From Symsagittifera roscoffensis (taxonomy: Eukaryota; Xenacoelomorpha; Acoela; Convolutidae): a stretch of 64,000 nucleotides of DNA. Below are positions 9,692-21,340 of the stretch, piece by piece. The notes under the pieces are model-generated. The model made no database searches. It had not been told where the DNA came from and worked only from the letters and a program-made list of their open reading frames with translations. Location of the stretch: positions 32,066,599 through 32,130,598 of the forward strand of contig NC_087063.1 in NCBI RefSeq assembly GCF_963678635.1, read 5' to 3'. A program made the position numbers and the translations under genes. How positions within the stretch are numbered: position 1 is the first letter of the stretch; each line of letters begins with the position of its first letter.

Positions 9692-12100
9692 ATGCAGCGT
9701 AGAGACTCGTTAGGATCGACTACTAAAGTTCTCAGGCTGAGCAAGGGAAGCACGCGAAAATTTAAAACTAGGCGTAGCCAATCTTCGTTTAGCAGCGCTT
9801 CCGACGTTTTTGCTGACAACGAATCGACTAAAGGTCAAGCTGATCGTTCAGTGAACGGAATGAGACTAAGAAGCGAGAAGAACCTCGATGGCATTCAAGG
9901 GCGAAGGGCCGAGGTCGGACTGGCGAGCGAGGCGCTTGTGGACCCCTTCGACAAAGGGGAACAAACGCTCATCCGACCCGACTTTGAGCCAGGTGAGGAC
10001 CTCGAACGGGAAGAAATCGAAAGGACGGAAGAGGCCTCGGAGCGTTTCGAGGTCGAACCGCGAGAAGAAGTGTTGTTCAGGGGAATGTCCAAATCAGAGA
10101 CTAAGACTCATAAGTGGAGAAAAGAACAATCATCTCTGGTCAAGCAGAGCAAAAATGCGATGATGTCGAGTATAAGCCCGAGTGAAGAACAAACGGGTTC
10201 GAAAACCAAGAAAAGCTGGAAGTCTTTGTACGATGAGCCCATGGCTTCACTACGAACTGGAGGTCTGTCTTCCAGTTATGAGCATCCGGAGATAACCCAT
10301 CCGGATGTGGATTTCACGCCGTGCCCAAGGAACGACATGAGCAGGAAGGCGTTGTCCGCCTCGCCGACCAGGCCCATGTCTGATGGGATAACAATGGGAG
10401 CATTCTCAACGTTCGACAGGTTGATGATGTCGATGGGCAAGCAAAAGGTCGGCGCGTCATCAAGTACCAGGCTGCAACCGCAGTTGACCTCATCTTCTCT
10501 GGGTCTAACCCCGGCATTGGGGGCGGCTGGTGATATAAGTGACATGTTTGCTGGTGTGATGACAGGCCTGGAAGAGCTGCGACGGGACTTGACTAAGAGA
10601 ATAGATCGAGTCGAGGAGAGAGCTCACCAGGGTCAAGAGAAATTGCGAGATGAACTGACAACGTAGAGTCGCAGGCAAGAGTCGTTCAGGCTCAATTAAT
10701 TCGCAACACCGATCAATGCCTAGCGGTGAGTTTGGCTCAGGCGAACAAGGAGTCAGAAGAAAGAGAAGTGAGGATGACAAGAGAGATCGAGCGATTATTG
10801 AACGATCACGACAAAACTTATGCTCACACGATGACTAGCCTGGAAACAAGGTTAGATGCCAAATCTGACCTGATGATGCGGAAGCTTGACGAAATCTTAA
10901 ACGGGAGCAATCGGGAGGAGCGTTCCGCCCCAAGGGAGCGTTCACGCCAGGCAATTGATGGAGATGGAGCACGAAGCTATGCCGGGACCCAGCAAAGTTC
11001 GAGAACAAATTACGAATCTAAGCACAGGGAAACTCGGTCCCGCCGGAGGCGGATGCCACCCCGGAGACAAGATTGCCCAGTGTGCCACAAGTCAGATCAG
11101 TGCCAGATCTGACTACGGTCTCACAGGACACAGCGATGTACGTTTTGATGTTTGAGCCTGTGAATAGATCGCTCGAAACATTCATCACCAAGCTTTCGAA
11201 ATCAACCGAGAGAGGAGAGAGGTCAAGAAGGACGCTCAAAAAGCCGAAATCATACAAAGACGAGTCAGACGGTTGCATCGACACTTGGATAGAGGTGATG
11301 AAGTTGCACTTTGAAGAAGAGAATCTCTCAAAGAAACAGGAATGCAGCGCACTGGCAAGCAACTTGGAGGGTAACGCCCTAAAATGTGTGATGGCGAAGA
11401 GGGCCAATGAACGAGACAGCGCTCGCAAGATATTCGACATCCTGCTGAACCGTTTCGGCTCTGGAGTACAAGGACATCAGGCTCTGGTGAAGTTCGAGAA
11501 GAGGCGTCAAAGAGATGACGAATATATAGACAAGTTTTTGGACGACCTTGAATTACTCAGAAGGAGAAGTAATCCCAATGAGAGAATATCGGAGCGGAAC
11601 TTAGCAATTGCCTCGAAGTTCAAGGATGAAGTAAAGAGTGACGAGCTGAAAACCATACTAGCCACACACTTCACCCTGTCGCTTGACCAGGTACCCACGC
11701 CCAATTATTTGCGTATGAAGTCGCGTGAGTACTTGCTCATAAAGCCGAGGGCGAAAAACCGTTACAGCAATTATGGCAACTACAGCGGAACAAACACTAT
11801 GGCGAACTCCAGTTGGTACAGACCTCGTGACGACATGGATAAGAGGAGGTCATGCGCGAATTGTGGCTCGATGGACCACCATGTTTCCGCCTGTTCTGCT
11901 CATAAACAGAACTTGAAAGATATAGGCTACTATCTCGATGACGTTGATGCGACCGACGAGGACCACAAAGAGTACGTCAGAGGACTCATAATGAAGTATG
12001 AACCGAGGTGCTCCTTCTGTAATTTAGAGGGACATTTCAAGTCAGATTGCACTCAGTTTTGGGATGCTGTGGCGGATGCGAAACATCCCCGTCATTAAGA
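9692..12100 (+). pseudogene. Element B gag region
   Basis: This is the nucleocapsid/capsid precursor region. The chosen start, ATG at 9692 (MQRRDSLGS), lines up with the gag start of C (MRRSRVPVL) better than an earlier in-frame ATG. The order is a basic, Ser-rich head; an acidic stretch; a coiled-coil-like region near 10540-10900; a Retrotrans_gag-like core near 11240-11740 (GCIDTWIEVMKLHFEEE, then LNRFGSGVQGHQALVKFE); and two zinc knuckles, CANCGSMDHHVSAC near 11855 and CSFCNLEGHFKSDC near 12010. It is a fossil with a few breaks. The same layout is open in C. Confidence 0.8.
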
Positions 12101-13860
12101 TGCGCTTTCAGGCGTCAAAGCCAGTCGAGCACGTCTGATGAACAAGGCTGAGTCTCTGAGAAAAGAAACGACACCAAGCACCTTTACGACTAAGAAGGTG
12201 AAGACCTTGCCTAATGAGGTGGTAGCCTCGAGCCTGGACGCAGAGCCGGCCGGCCCGCTCAAGGTAGATTATGGTTTGGCGGCGACGGCAGCGTTGCAGA
12301 ATGTTCAACAGGAACTAGCCACGAAGGAAGTTGAGCAATGGGTGAGGTCGGAACTGGAAAGCACAGATATTCGGGAAAAACTCGACATCCTGGGGAAAAC
12401 AACGAAAGAAGAAGACAAGCAGGGACCCAGAAAGCCTGTACTAAAGCTAAATGTTATATCGGGTAAAACCTTTGGCATGCCGAAAAAAGGAACGAAGATA
12501 ATGTCAATTATCTCGGTCGCAGGACACCAGGTGGTCAAGAACTTGAGTGAACCGTCCGAGATTACGCTGGTACACCTAGACATTTATGCGGAGTACCTGA
12601 GGGAGAAGTATCCCAAGTTGAACTCCAGGGCAGTGCGAGCGCTGCTCACGACAGGAGGTCTAAGGCTAATGAGAGTAGATGGACATTACATCGAAGTCCA
12701 TAGTCCATATCCGATTCTGATGAATGTGGATGGCATTAATATCTATACGAAGGCTCACGTGACTGATGCGAGTGATCAGGTAGGCCGGATATACATTGGC
12801 CAAGAAGAGCTGAAGGTGTGACGAATCGGACACAACGCCATGCTTGAACAGGATGCGGTCCACATAGGTTGCGAAGCCGATCTGGGTGCATGTGCTAGAT
12901 GTGCAGGGCAGACAACTTTCAGTGAAAGGACTGATAGACACGGGTGCAGTGGTCAGCGTCATGCCAGTCAGCACCTGGACTGATATGGGCTTTGACAGGT
13001 CGGATCTGATACCGACGAACATCACACTGGCGGCTGCCAATCAGGGAGCAATCTATGGGACAGGACGGACCCCGATTATATCACTGCAGCTTGGAGGAAG
13101 ACAACTTTGGATGAACTTCCTGGTGGTGGAAAATTTGAACGAATCCGATCAATTCATCTTAGGAAGGGACTTCGTACGCAACTTTGATGTCACGATCGAC
13201 CTCAATGACGGGTTGATCAGGATCAAAGATAATGAGAGGAAGTAGAAAAAGAAACCTCTTAATAAGATCTTAGTTAACCAGGCTAAAGTGCCGATGGAAA
13301 AGTGAGATTGAAACCAAACCAATGGTACGGACGTATATGATGAGGAATCTAAATGAACTCAGTGATGACAGACAGGTGTGTCTGGTACCAAATCCAAACA
13401 GTAAGAGCTCGGCTATTTTAGGAAGAAGTTTCTCACTCACTCAGAGCGGACTGTGTGTGAGTGTGTTGTTGAACACAGAAGCAACCACAGTGACAATACA
13501 GAGGGGAAAGAAACTTGGCTACGCATTGCCTCTGAACACAGACTTTCAGAGTGTGGAGAACTTGAAAAAGTTTGATGTAACTAAATGTCCCTTGCACGCG
13601 AACCAGGAATGTATACTGAAGAGAATAAACGAATTGAATCCTTCTAAGAAATTGTTTTCAATGAAGTCGGAGACAGATGATGGGTTGTCTAGTTGTTCGA
13701 ATTTTCCCGAGCGGCCGACAGAAACAGAGTTAGCAGCAAATAAACCTGTCCTGCCCGAGATAGAACATCTGAAGTGTAAAATATCAGACCGAGAACTAGA
13801 TTCGCTTATGGCGGTGCTAAATCGGAATGCAGACGTTTTTCAAAGCATAAGGCCGACATA
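12101..13860 (+). pseudogene. Element B gag-pro linker and aspartic protease
   Basis: A ~270-codon linker (12138-12821) separates the zinc knuckles from the protease and includes a conserved stretch NLSEPSEITLVHLDIYAEYL that C also carries. The protease lies at about 12886-13245: LIDTGAVVSVMPVSTW holds the DTG catalytic triad, and FILGRDFVRNFDVTIDL is the second conserved block of retropepsins. A tail of about 180 codons (13322-13861) leads into reverse transcriptase and matches the end of the C gag-pro frame (NFPERPT, PVLPEIEHL). Broken fossil. Confidence 0.8.
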
Positions 13861-15190
13861 GGTTGCTGCAATTTTGTAGAACACGAGATTGAGATAGAAG
13901 AGTACTCGCTACCTCATAGGGAAGGGGCGATGAGAATGACCCTTCATAAGTCGGAAGCGTGCAGGAAGGAAATCGAGGTGTTAATGGAGGAAGACATGAT
14001 CGAGCCTTCAAAGTCCCCGTGGGCTTGTGGCGTGGTCATGGCTAAAAAGAAAGGAGGCAACTCAGGTTTTGTTGTGATGTCCGTTATCTGAACGCAGTGA
14101 CGATAAAGGACTCATACCCGATTCCCCGCATCGATGAGAGCCTTTCCAAGCTGGGGGGCGCGAAGTTCTTCCCGACGTTAGATTTGGGCTCGGCGTTCTG
14201 GCAAGAGCCACTCCGAAAGCATGATCGTGAGAAAACGGGCTTCGCGTGCGAGCTGGGATTGTTCCAGTGGAAGAAAATGCCGTTCGAATTGTGCAACGCG
14301 ACGGCCACATTCCAGCGACTGATGGCCCAGGCACTTACGAGTGTGACAAAGAAAAACGGGAACCTCATCATGTGTTATGTCGATGACGTCTTGATAGCAA
14401 CACCAACCCTGAAGGACCACATAGAGAGGTTGGATGAAGTGTTTACCTGCATGAAGCAGGCGGGCCTGAAGTGTAAACCCTTAAAGTGTAAAATCCTCAG
14501 AGACTCCATAAAATATCTGGGCCGCCTGGTGGATAAGCATGGAGTGAGACCGGATCCCGAAGCGGTCGAAGCGGTCTTGACCTGGAAGGCACCCAAGACA
14601 GATACACAACTGATAAGCTTTTTGGGGTTTGCTAACTATTATCGGGAGTTCGTGAAGAGATACGCCGATAAGATATACCCCATGCAGCAGTTGATGAGAA
14701 ATAAACGCAAAAAATACACTTGGACTGATGAGGCACAAGTATCATTTGAAACATTAAACGTGAACTTTGCGAGGCACCGGTCCTCGGCATGCCAACAGAG
14801 AAGGGGATGTTCGTGTTAGACACGGATGCATCAGTAGTTGCGATATCAGCCATACTTCACCAGGAGCAAGAGTGGAACGGGAGAACGGTTCTCCGTCCGA
14901 TAGCCTACGGAAGTAAGGTTCTGAGCGATACTGAGATGAAGTGCGGCGCACCAAAAGCGGAATTGATCACGTTGATTACTTTCGTGGAAATATACAGGGC
15001 CTATTGGGGAGTGATCCTTTCAAGTTGCGTGTGGATAATCGTGCCCTTGCCTGGCTGAAAACCTATTCGATGGACCAAAGTTATATTGGTCGTTGGATCA
15101 TGCTCCTGGATGGATACCACATGATCATAGAGCACCGTACCCGTGACAAGCACCATAATGCTGATAGCCTCAGTAAGAAGACAGAGTTCT
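13861..15190 (+). pseudogene. Element B reverse transcriptase and RNase H
   Basis: The reverse transcriptase has the Ty3/gypsy blocks DMIEPSKSPWACGVVMAKK, YPIPRIDESLSKLG, the fingers/palm block around FPTLDLGSAFWQ, and the catalytic YVDD near 14378 (CYVDDVLIATPTL). The connection shows FLGFANYYREF. RNase H follows from about 14800: LDTDASVVAISAILHQEQ, then DNRALAWLK and the final ADSLSKK. It aligns along its length with C 51236-53578. Broken fossil with several interruptions. Confidence 0.85.
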
Positions 15191-16399
15191 ATGAGCGCTT
15201 AGAAGAGAAGCAGGCCAATCAGGCAGAAGTCAAAGACGGATTTTCATTTCTAGATAAGGAAACCTACGATAAACTACCACTTACCAGGAGGCTGGACAAG
15301 TCAGGGCACCCCATACCAGGACACCCTGAACTTCCGGTGGAGACTGCCGCTGAAATAAAGGTATTGGCCAGGGGTGATCTTGTCCCATTGATTCTGCTAG
15401 TCCGATCCAATCTGGTGCAGCAAGAGCTTACCAGGCTGGGTATAAACAGTATAGCCCTGCTAAATAGGACAGTGAACGTGGCGCCGGACGTCATGGGGAA
15501 GCTCCGTGACTTGCTGGATAGAGAAGTCGACAGACATGATCGTGAGTGGATGGAGACCGTCCAACGGTTGACCGTCACTGAGAGAACGGAGAAGAGGCAA
15601 GTGACCATTCGCAGTCGCGATGTGGAACGGGATTTCCGGTCGATAGTGAACCAGCTGGTGACCTCAATGCCGAAGGATGTCTTGTTGAGGACCTCGTTCA
15701 CAGAACGTGGGAAATCGACCCAGGTCCAAGCCACTGAAGAGGTAAGGGTCAAGTCGAAATCCAGCTTCACGAGAAAAGTACAATTAACGGATGCAAGGGA
15801 AGAGTACGAACCGAACTTGAATTGTTCATCCGGGGACGAGACAATGTCCGGGGAGTCAGGCACTTTCGAGACCGTACAGGACGACTTGTCCGGGGAGACA
15901 ATGTTGGGACAACCAAAGGACAGAATGTTGTCCCGGGAGCTGGATTCAAGGCGACCAAGGGACAAAGTTTTGGTCCGGGGAATCGAGAAACATCACAGAC
16001 AAGTCGGAACGTAATGATGTGGAATCCATCGGCTCGAGTGATGTACCCCCCACCCACTCGGGGTCCCAGTCGTGGGAAAACACATCGGAGACTAATTCCA
16101 ATTCGGATGATTCGGAGATTGCTATTCATTCCTTGTTGGTGGAATGGAAACAGTTCGGGCTGGACCGGGAAATGCATCAAGACCCGGACAGAGACAGGTA
16201 TAACTCCGATGAGGAGGGCACTGTAGTCGACAATGCCGCAGAGGAGCTTGAACTGATAGCTGTGTTGAAACGCCCAACTAGATAACTGCCACATGGTACG
16301 GTCGTTCGTACCAATCTGGAGCCATCTGTGCAGGAGTTAGGACCCTTGAAGAAGATATGGTGTGTCAAGTTGATGGATGAAGCTCATGCTCCGGAGATA
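15191..16399 (+). pseudogene. Element B pol linker between RNase H and integrase
   Basis: About 400 codons of charged, low-complexity text follow RNase H (DGFSFLDKETYDKLPLTR, then a Lys/Arg/Glu-rich tail). C has the matching stretch as the last ~340 residues of its RT-RNase H frame. No known domain is visible. A linker this long at this place is unusual for Ty3/gypsy elements, where integrase normally follows RNase H closely. Element D is inserted near its end. Confidence 0.6.
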
Positions 16400-16404
16400 A
16401 TGAG

Positions 16405-16925
16405 TGTGCGCGTCAATCTCCAAGATTATAAAAAAAACGGTTTTTAAACACTTTAATTAATGAGTATTTTCTCGGCAAAATAACTCCGGAAATATAACGG
16501 AAATTTGAAAATATAACGATAATTTTAACAAACTTTATCATCGGTAACATCGGCCACAAACAACTGCATAAATCAAAGCAAGCTGCAAAAATGGCCAGTA
16601 TTTGTCCTTGAGACAAATTGCTCTTTTTAAAGGTCAGCCTTAACCAAAGCTGAACCAAATTAGAGCGAAAAGACGGTTAAAATCGGTTTTTTTTTGGGGG
16701 GGGGGCGAGTCTGGTTACGGAGCATCCCATCAGGTTCGGTGCACATTCGAGTTCTAGAAAGGAAATGACCTAGTCGGGATTCGAACCGGCGCCGAACCCG
16801 CCGGGACGCACCATGTATACGCTTGGCTACTGTCCCTGTATGCATTTACTTTTATATGCATTTATACTCTCGCACATTTACGTTTATATGCATTTGTACT
16901 ATTGTTTTATATTTGCGCTGCAACA
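16405..16925 (-). repeat. Element D 3' LTR
   Basis: The plus-strand text runs from TGTGCGCGTCAATCTCC to GCGCTGCAACA, so the LTR has the usual TG...CA ends. It matches 22433-22952 almost base for base apart from homopolymer lengths and a short variable patch near 16685-16712. It carries a tRNA-like block at 16775-16835. The stop of the D pol frame falls just inside it. Confidence 0.93.
16775..16835 (-). other. tRNA-like/SINE-like block with pol III box motifs inside the D LTR
   Basis: On the minus strand there is an A-box-like TAGCCAAGCG (16820-16829), then about 32 nt, then a perfect B box GGTTCGAATCC (16778-16788). Spacing and order are those of a tRNA gene or tRNA-derived SINE. The acceptor and T stems do not pair properly, so it is not a working tRNA. 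The same block is in the other LTR at 22801-22861. Confidence 0.65.
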
Positions 16926-19900
16926 TCCTCCGCCCCTAAAGACGGAAGAACAGGTGCGAGTTTTACGGTCGGTCGTGTCAGCTCGCTCGTAACAGTTTTG
17001 ATATCGGCGGATCGGGCGCATCCGTCTTTGCCGTAGTGTAGTTTAGCAATACGGGCGAGTGGGTAATGCCCACGTGGGCTGTCGGGTTCGACTACCCAAA
17101 CCAAGTCGCCGGTTTTCAGTGTGACATCCGAATCATTATGCCACTTTGCTCTCTTGTTGAGAGATGGTACATATTCACGCAGCCAGCGTGACCAAACTGC
17201 GTTAGCGTACGATTGTGCTCTGGCGTAACGCTTTTTATAATCAAAGTTATCTTCGAAACTTAACGACGGGAAGCTAGCTGCGCTGTGACCGAGAATGAAG
17301 TGATTCGGGGTGAGTGCCTCTAGGTCGTGCGGATCGGAACTGACCGGAGTGATCGGTCTTGCGTTAAGTAATTGTTCAACTAGGCAGAGCGTTGTTCCTA
17401 GAACTTCCTCAGTTAATCTCATGTTGCCTAATATGTCGTACAACACTCGCTTAACACTTCTCACTAGCCGCTCCCAGGCGCCACCGTGATGAGGGGCACT
17501 GGGCGGGTTAAACTTCCACTTAATGCCTTTGTGGACGAAAACGGCCGGGGCGACTTTGTTCCAATTTTGGACACAGGATAGGAGCTCCTTTTGAGCACCA
17601 ACAAAATTCGTGCCATTGTCAGAAAGAATGGTTTTGGGGGTACCTCGCCTTGCAATAAATCGCTCTACGCCCATGACGCAGGAACTAGTATCGAGAGATG
17701 GAACCAACTCGATGTGAACTGCTCGAGTCGTGAGGCAGGTAAATAGGAAACCCCATCTCTTTTCGGTACTTCGGCGTATCGGCACTTGAAACGGGCCAAA
17801 GTAATCAACACCTGTGTTGGAGAAGGGAGGCTGCTTGTAACCCAGTCTTTCAATCGGTAGGTCAGACATAATGGGCACAACTGTTTTTGCTTTGCGCTTA
17901 CGGCATGTTATGCAAGTTTTTTCGATGTTCCCAAGTAACCAGCGCAACTTCAGAACAATGTATTTCAACTGAACTACAGCACGCATGTAATCCAACCCCT
18001 GATGTGCATGTTGAAAGAGCATATGCCTAATCAACATATGAGCAACTCGGTGTCGACCATCCAGTATTATTGGATGTTTGCTATCAAAGTCGGTATCAAC
18101 AAGACGGCTGATACGTCCAGTTGAACGCAGGATGCCAGCTGGGCCGATGAACGGAGAATATTTAGCAATCCGACTTTTCTTTGTTATCCGTTTATCGGAC
18201 TGAAGTATTTTCACTTCGGCAGGAAATGATTCGGACTGAGCGAGATAAATGAGCTTCTGCTCGGCAATATCTAACTCGGACGGGTCGGTTATTTCCAGCG
18301 TTTTTATACGGAAGTGTTTATGCGATGGTAGCACACGAAGCATAAATGCTAAAACACGTTTGTACTTTACAATTGAGCTGAATTTATCCCAATTTTTAAA
18401 CAGACGGATCGACGGCGCTTTCTCAGATGAAGCATCAACAACAAACGTAGATGCAGTCTCAAGGCATGTATCAATGTCACAGAGTGGGCCTTTTAATTGG
18501 ATCTTTTTGATGACATCAGTGTTCGGCTTGAATGGCCAATCACATGTCCTCAATATACTAGGGCCTCTAACCCAGCTGCTATCCTTGAGGGCTTCCGAAG
18601 AAATCCCTCGTGTGCCGGTATCAGCTGGGTTATCACCACTGAGTACATGATTCCATTGATCAATGGTGGTGGACTCCAAGATTTCACCAGTGCGGTTTCC
18701 AACAAACACAGGAAGTTTGTTGCACGAGTTAAGCCACTGGAGAACGGTGGTAGAATCAGTCCACATGAATACATTGCTTACTTTGAAAGTAAGTGCTTTC
18801 AAAATCTCTTCTTTGAGTCGAGTCGCAAGCAGAGCAGCCTGAAGCTCTAACTTGGGAATGGAGAGCATCTTCATAGGCGCTACACGGGCTTTCCCAAATA
18901 CAAAAGCTAACTCGGTCTTTTGCGATTTAGCACGTCGGGCTCGGAGAAACGTTACGGCGCAAAAAACGTCCTGCGAACTATCACCGAACGTGTGAAGTTC
19001 ACAGCGGTCGAACGGTTCGGTAAAGTAGCTACGAGGTATCGTCAGAGTACCTAATAGTGGAAGTCCTGAGTGCCAATCTAGAAATTGTTGTTTAATTTCC
19101 TCTGGGAGATCATCATCCCACTTTTGACCACTGATTCTCCAAATGTCTTTTAGTAAAAGGCGCGCTTTCACAGTATATGGAGCTACCAGTCCTATTGGAT
19201 CAAAAACTGAGGAAACAAAACTCAACACGGTGCGTTGAGTAATTGCTTTATCTAGTGGTCGATCAACACCTCTACTTACTACTAGGGTATCTTTTACATG
19301 ATCCCACCTGAGACCAAGAACATGCGACGATTGGTCTGGACTCTTACAAATATCCTTAACGGACGGGTTGGACTCACGGTTGTCCGGATTAAGAGCGGTT
19401 GTAACTTCGGGTACATTGCTAACAAACTTTGTCAGGTTAAACCCACCTAATTTGAGCATTGCGACTAAGTCTTTACTTAGGCTAAGAGCGTCAGCGGTAT
19501 TTTCGAACGAGTCAAGATAGTCGTCCATGTAAAACTTCTGGACAACGGCTGAAGCGGCTTCGGGGTATTCAGCTTGATTATCAGAAGCAGTTTTTTGTAG
19601 CGCGAAATTCGCACAAGTTGGCGAATCACGAGCGCCAAAAATATGACGGGTGTATTGGTGAACCACCACACTTGAAGTGGGGTCCTCCCGCCACAAAAAA
19701 CGGAGAGACGGTTGATCTCGCGCAAGTACTCCAACTTGTAAGAACATACCTTTTATGTCCGCTGAGACGGCGTACTTGTGTTGACGGAACCTCAACAGTA
19801 CAAAAATAAGATTTTCAAGGAGATCCGGGCCAACCAAGAGAGATCTATTTAACGAAGTGCCATGAAATTTGGATGCTCCATTGAGCACACGGCGCACCTT

Positions 19901-20197
19901 GCCGGGTTTGTTCGGGTTCAAAACCGGATGGTGTGGAAGATACCACTCACGTTCGGCTCGTGAGCTGGGATCGTGCGGGTTGACGGTTATGACATATCCT
20001 TTACTTATATCTTCTCTGATTGTTTCGGTATACTTCTCGCGAAGTAACGGATCTCTATCTAATCTTTTCTCTAACGACTTTAATTGGGCTAATGAAGAAT
20101 AATAATCGTTAGGCAAGCTAACATCATTATCACTCCACAGCATCGGTACAGTGTAACGCTCACCATCGTGAACGGTTTCAGTTTTTAGGATCGACAA
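16907..20197 (-). CDS. Element D pol: BEL/Pao reverse transcriptase, RNase H and integrase
   Basis: This open frame of 1,096 residues copies the element RNA and integrates the product. In order it has: a Pao-type reverse transcriptase with KVRRVLNGASKFHG, SADIKGMFLQVGV and the catalytic YMDD near residue 221 (FYMDDYLDS); a Peptidase_A17/RNase H-like region (FGDSSQDVFCAVTFLRARRA, then WTDSTTVLQWLNSC); an integrase with a Cys pair (ITCRKRK) and the DDE residues in GVDYFGPF, LSDNGTNFVGA and GGAWERLVRSVKR; and a C-terminal region like DUF5641 (LKTGDLVWVVEPDSPRGHYP). YMDD, in place of the gypsy YVDD, and the DUF5641-like end place it in BEL/Pao. Confidence 0.9.
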   Translation of the reverse strand: MSILKTETVHDGERYTVPMLWSDNDVSLPNDYYSSLAQLKSLEKRLDRDPLLREKYTETIREDISKGYVITVNPHDPSSRAEREWYLPHHPVLNPNKPGKVRRVLNGASKFHGTSLNRSLLVGPDLLENLIFVLLRFRQHKYAVSADIKGMFLQVGVLARDQPSLRFLWREDPTSSVVVHQYTRHIFGARDSPTCANFALQKTASDNQAEYPEAASAVVQKFYMDDYLDSFENTADALSLSKDLVAMLKLGGFNLTKFVSNVPEVTTALNPDNRESNPSVKDICKSPDQSSHVLGLRWDHVKDTLVVSRGVDRPLDKAITQRTVLSFVSSVFDPIGLVAPYTVKARLLLKDIWRISGQKWDDDLPEEIKQQFLDWHSGLPLLGTLTIPRSYFTEPFDRCELHTFGDSSQDVFCAVTFLRARRAKSQKTELAFVFGKARVAPMKMLSIPKLELQAALLATRLKEEILKALTFKVSNVFMWTDSTTVLQWLNSCNKLPVFVGNRTGEILESTTIDQWNHVLSGDNPADTGTRGISSEALKDSSWVRGPSILRTCDWPFKPNTDVIKKIQLKGPLCDIDTCLETASTFVVDASSEKAPSIRLFKNWDKFSSIVKYKRVLAFMLRVLPSHKHFRIKTLEITDPSELDIAEQKLIYLAQSESFPAEVKILQSDKRITKKSRIAKYSPFIGPAGILRSTGRISRLVDTDFDSKHPIILDGRHRVAHMLIRHMLFQHAHQGLDYMRAVVQLKYIVLKLRWLLGNIEKTCITCRKRKAKTVVPIMSDLPIERLGYKQPPFSNTGVDYFGPFQVPIRRSTEKRWGFLFTCLTTRAVHIELVPSLDTSSCVMGVERFIARRGTPKTILSDNGTNFVGAQKELLSCVQNWNKVAPAVFVHKGIKWKFNPPSAPHHGGAWERLVRSVKRVLYDILGNMRLTEEVLGTTLCLVEQLLNARPITPVSSDPHDLEALTPNHFILGHSAASFPSLSFEDNFDYKKRYARAQSYANAVWSRWLREYVPSLNKRAKWHNDSDVTLKTGDLVWVVEPDSPRGHYPLARIAKLHYGKDGCARSADIKTVTSELTRPTVKLAPVLPSLGAEDVAAQI

Positions 20198-20260
20198 AGC
20201 ACGCTTGTCTGCGGCGGAACGGGCATCTACTTGCTTGAACGCACCATACGACTCTAACTC

Positions 20261-21340
20261 TTACCAAGTTTTGATTTGGTCGGTCAGAGAAATATCGTCC
20301 GTAACGCAGTTAAAGGAAGAAGAATTTAAGGACGAACGATCAGGAGACGGACCACTAATGACCCAACCTATCGGAAGTCGGACGGCGCACGGTGAGTCAA
20401 GTTCATCTCCGAAGACATGTTCGAGGGGTCTTATCGCATGATAGAAGTCCTGTCCTATAACTATCTCAATCTCTTTGTAATTATACGCAGTCGTCTTTAA
20501 CGGGGCTAGTTGCGGGTATTTGACCTGCAATTCGGAAACGTTTATAACATCGGGTCCTATATACATGTTGTGCTTAACGAAAGCGACAAACGAAAACGAA
20601 AATTCACTTTCATTGGGCTTTGCGGAAACTTTCAAGTGAACTCGTTGAGTTTTAGATACCTTGGCTGAGTTAAAACCATCGGTCGTAACATTTACGGGCG
20701 TGCCAACTAATTTCAGACGTTCAACGAGTGCCGCGGAAACCCAAGAATGAGTGGAACCGGTGTCACAAAGTGCTAGTGCATTCGAATTTTCCGAACCAGA
20801 GGACACATCTACCAACGCAACGGGAAGAATACCTTTTGCAGTTCCCTCACAAGGTTTAACACAAGCTGCGTTGTTTGCAGAAGTAGTGTTTGTATTAGTT
20901 TGAGTCGATGGTGATCGGTCGGCCTCTTTGGGCGGGAAAACTTTCTCGGCTCCATAAAGAAGCACATTGTGAGTGCTCTCACAGTCCTGTTCTGGGCATT
21001 TTCTTGCCTTTTGGCACTTTCGGAAGGTATGGTTGCCTTGTAAACAAGAAAAATAGAGCTTTTGTTCTGCTACATATTTAGCCCTCTGTGTTGCGTTTTT
21101 CTCTTTGAACACGGAACAGTTCCAGAGTGCATGCTGCCCTTTGCATAGCGAGCATGAAGGAAACCTTGTCTTTTCTCTACTTTTCTCATCCTTAGAACTT
21201 ACCTTAGTGTTACCTGCACGCACTTTTGTAACTACTTTTTGTTTAACTGGCTGCTCGACTTTGACTAAAGATTTCAATCGCTCATGGCCTTCTGCCTTAT
21301 TCTTAAGCCAATCGTTGAAGTCTAGGATGAAAAAACTCAA
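20261..21340 (-). CDS. Element D zinc-knuckle region and aspartic protease
   Basis: An open frame of 359 residues lies upstream of pol. Its first half has Cys/His clusters typical of BEL/Pao gag ends (CSLCKGQHALWNC, then CLQGNHTFRKC and CPEQDCESTHN). Its second half has a retropepsin of the DUF1758 type with ALCDTGSTHSWVSAALVERL near residue 188 and VIGQDFYHAIRPLEH further on. It is part of the gag-pol precursor of a broken element. Confidence 0.85.
   Translation of the reverse strand: MSFFILDFNDWLKNKAEGHERLKSLVKVEQPVKQKVVTKVRAGNTKVSSKDEKSREKTRFPSCSLCKGQHALWNCSVFKEKNATQRAKYVAEQKLYFSCLQGNHTFRKCQKARKCPEQDCESTHNVLLYGAEKVFPPKEADRSPSTQTNTNTTSANNAACVKPCEGTAKGILPVALVDVSSGSENSNALALCDTGSTHSWVSAALVERLKLVGTPVNVTTDGFNSAKVSKTQRVHLKVSAKPNESEFSFSFVAFVKHNMYIGPDVINVSELQVKYPQLAPLKTTAYNYKEIEIVIGQDFYHAIRPLEHVFGDELDSPCAVRLPIGWVISGPSPDRSSLNSSSFNCVTDDISLTDQIKTW

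Noticed and set aside
16775-16835. Functional tRNA gene
   Set aside because: Box motifs are good, but acceptor and T stems do not pair, and the block is part of both LTRs of element D.
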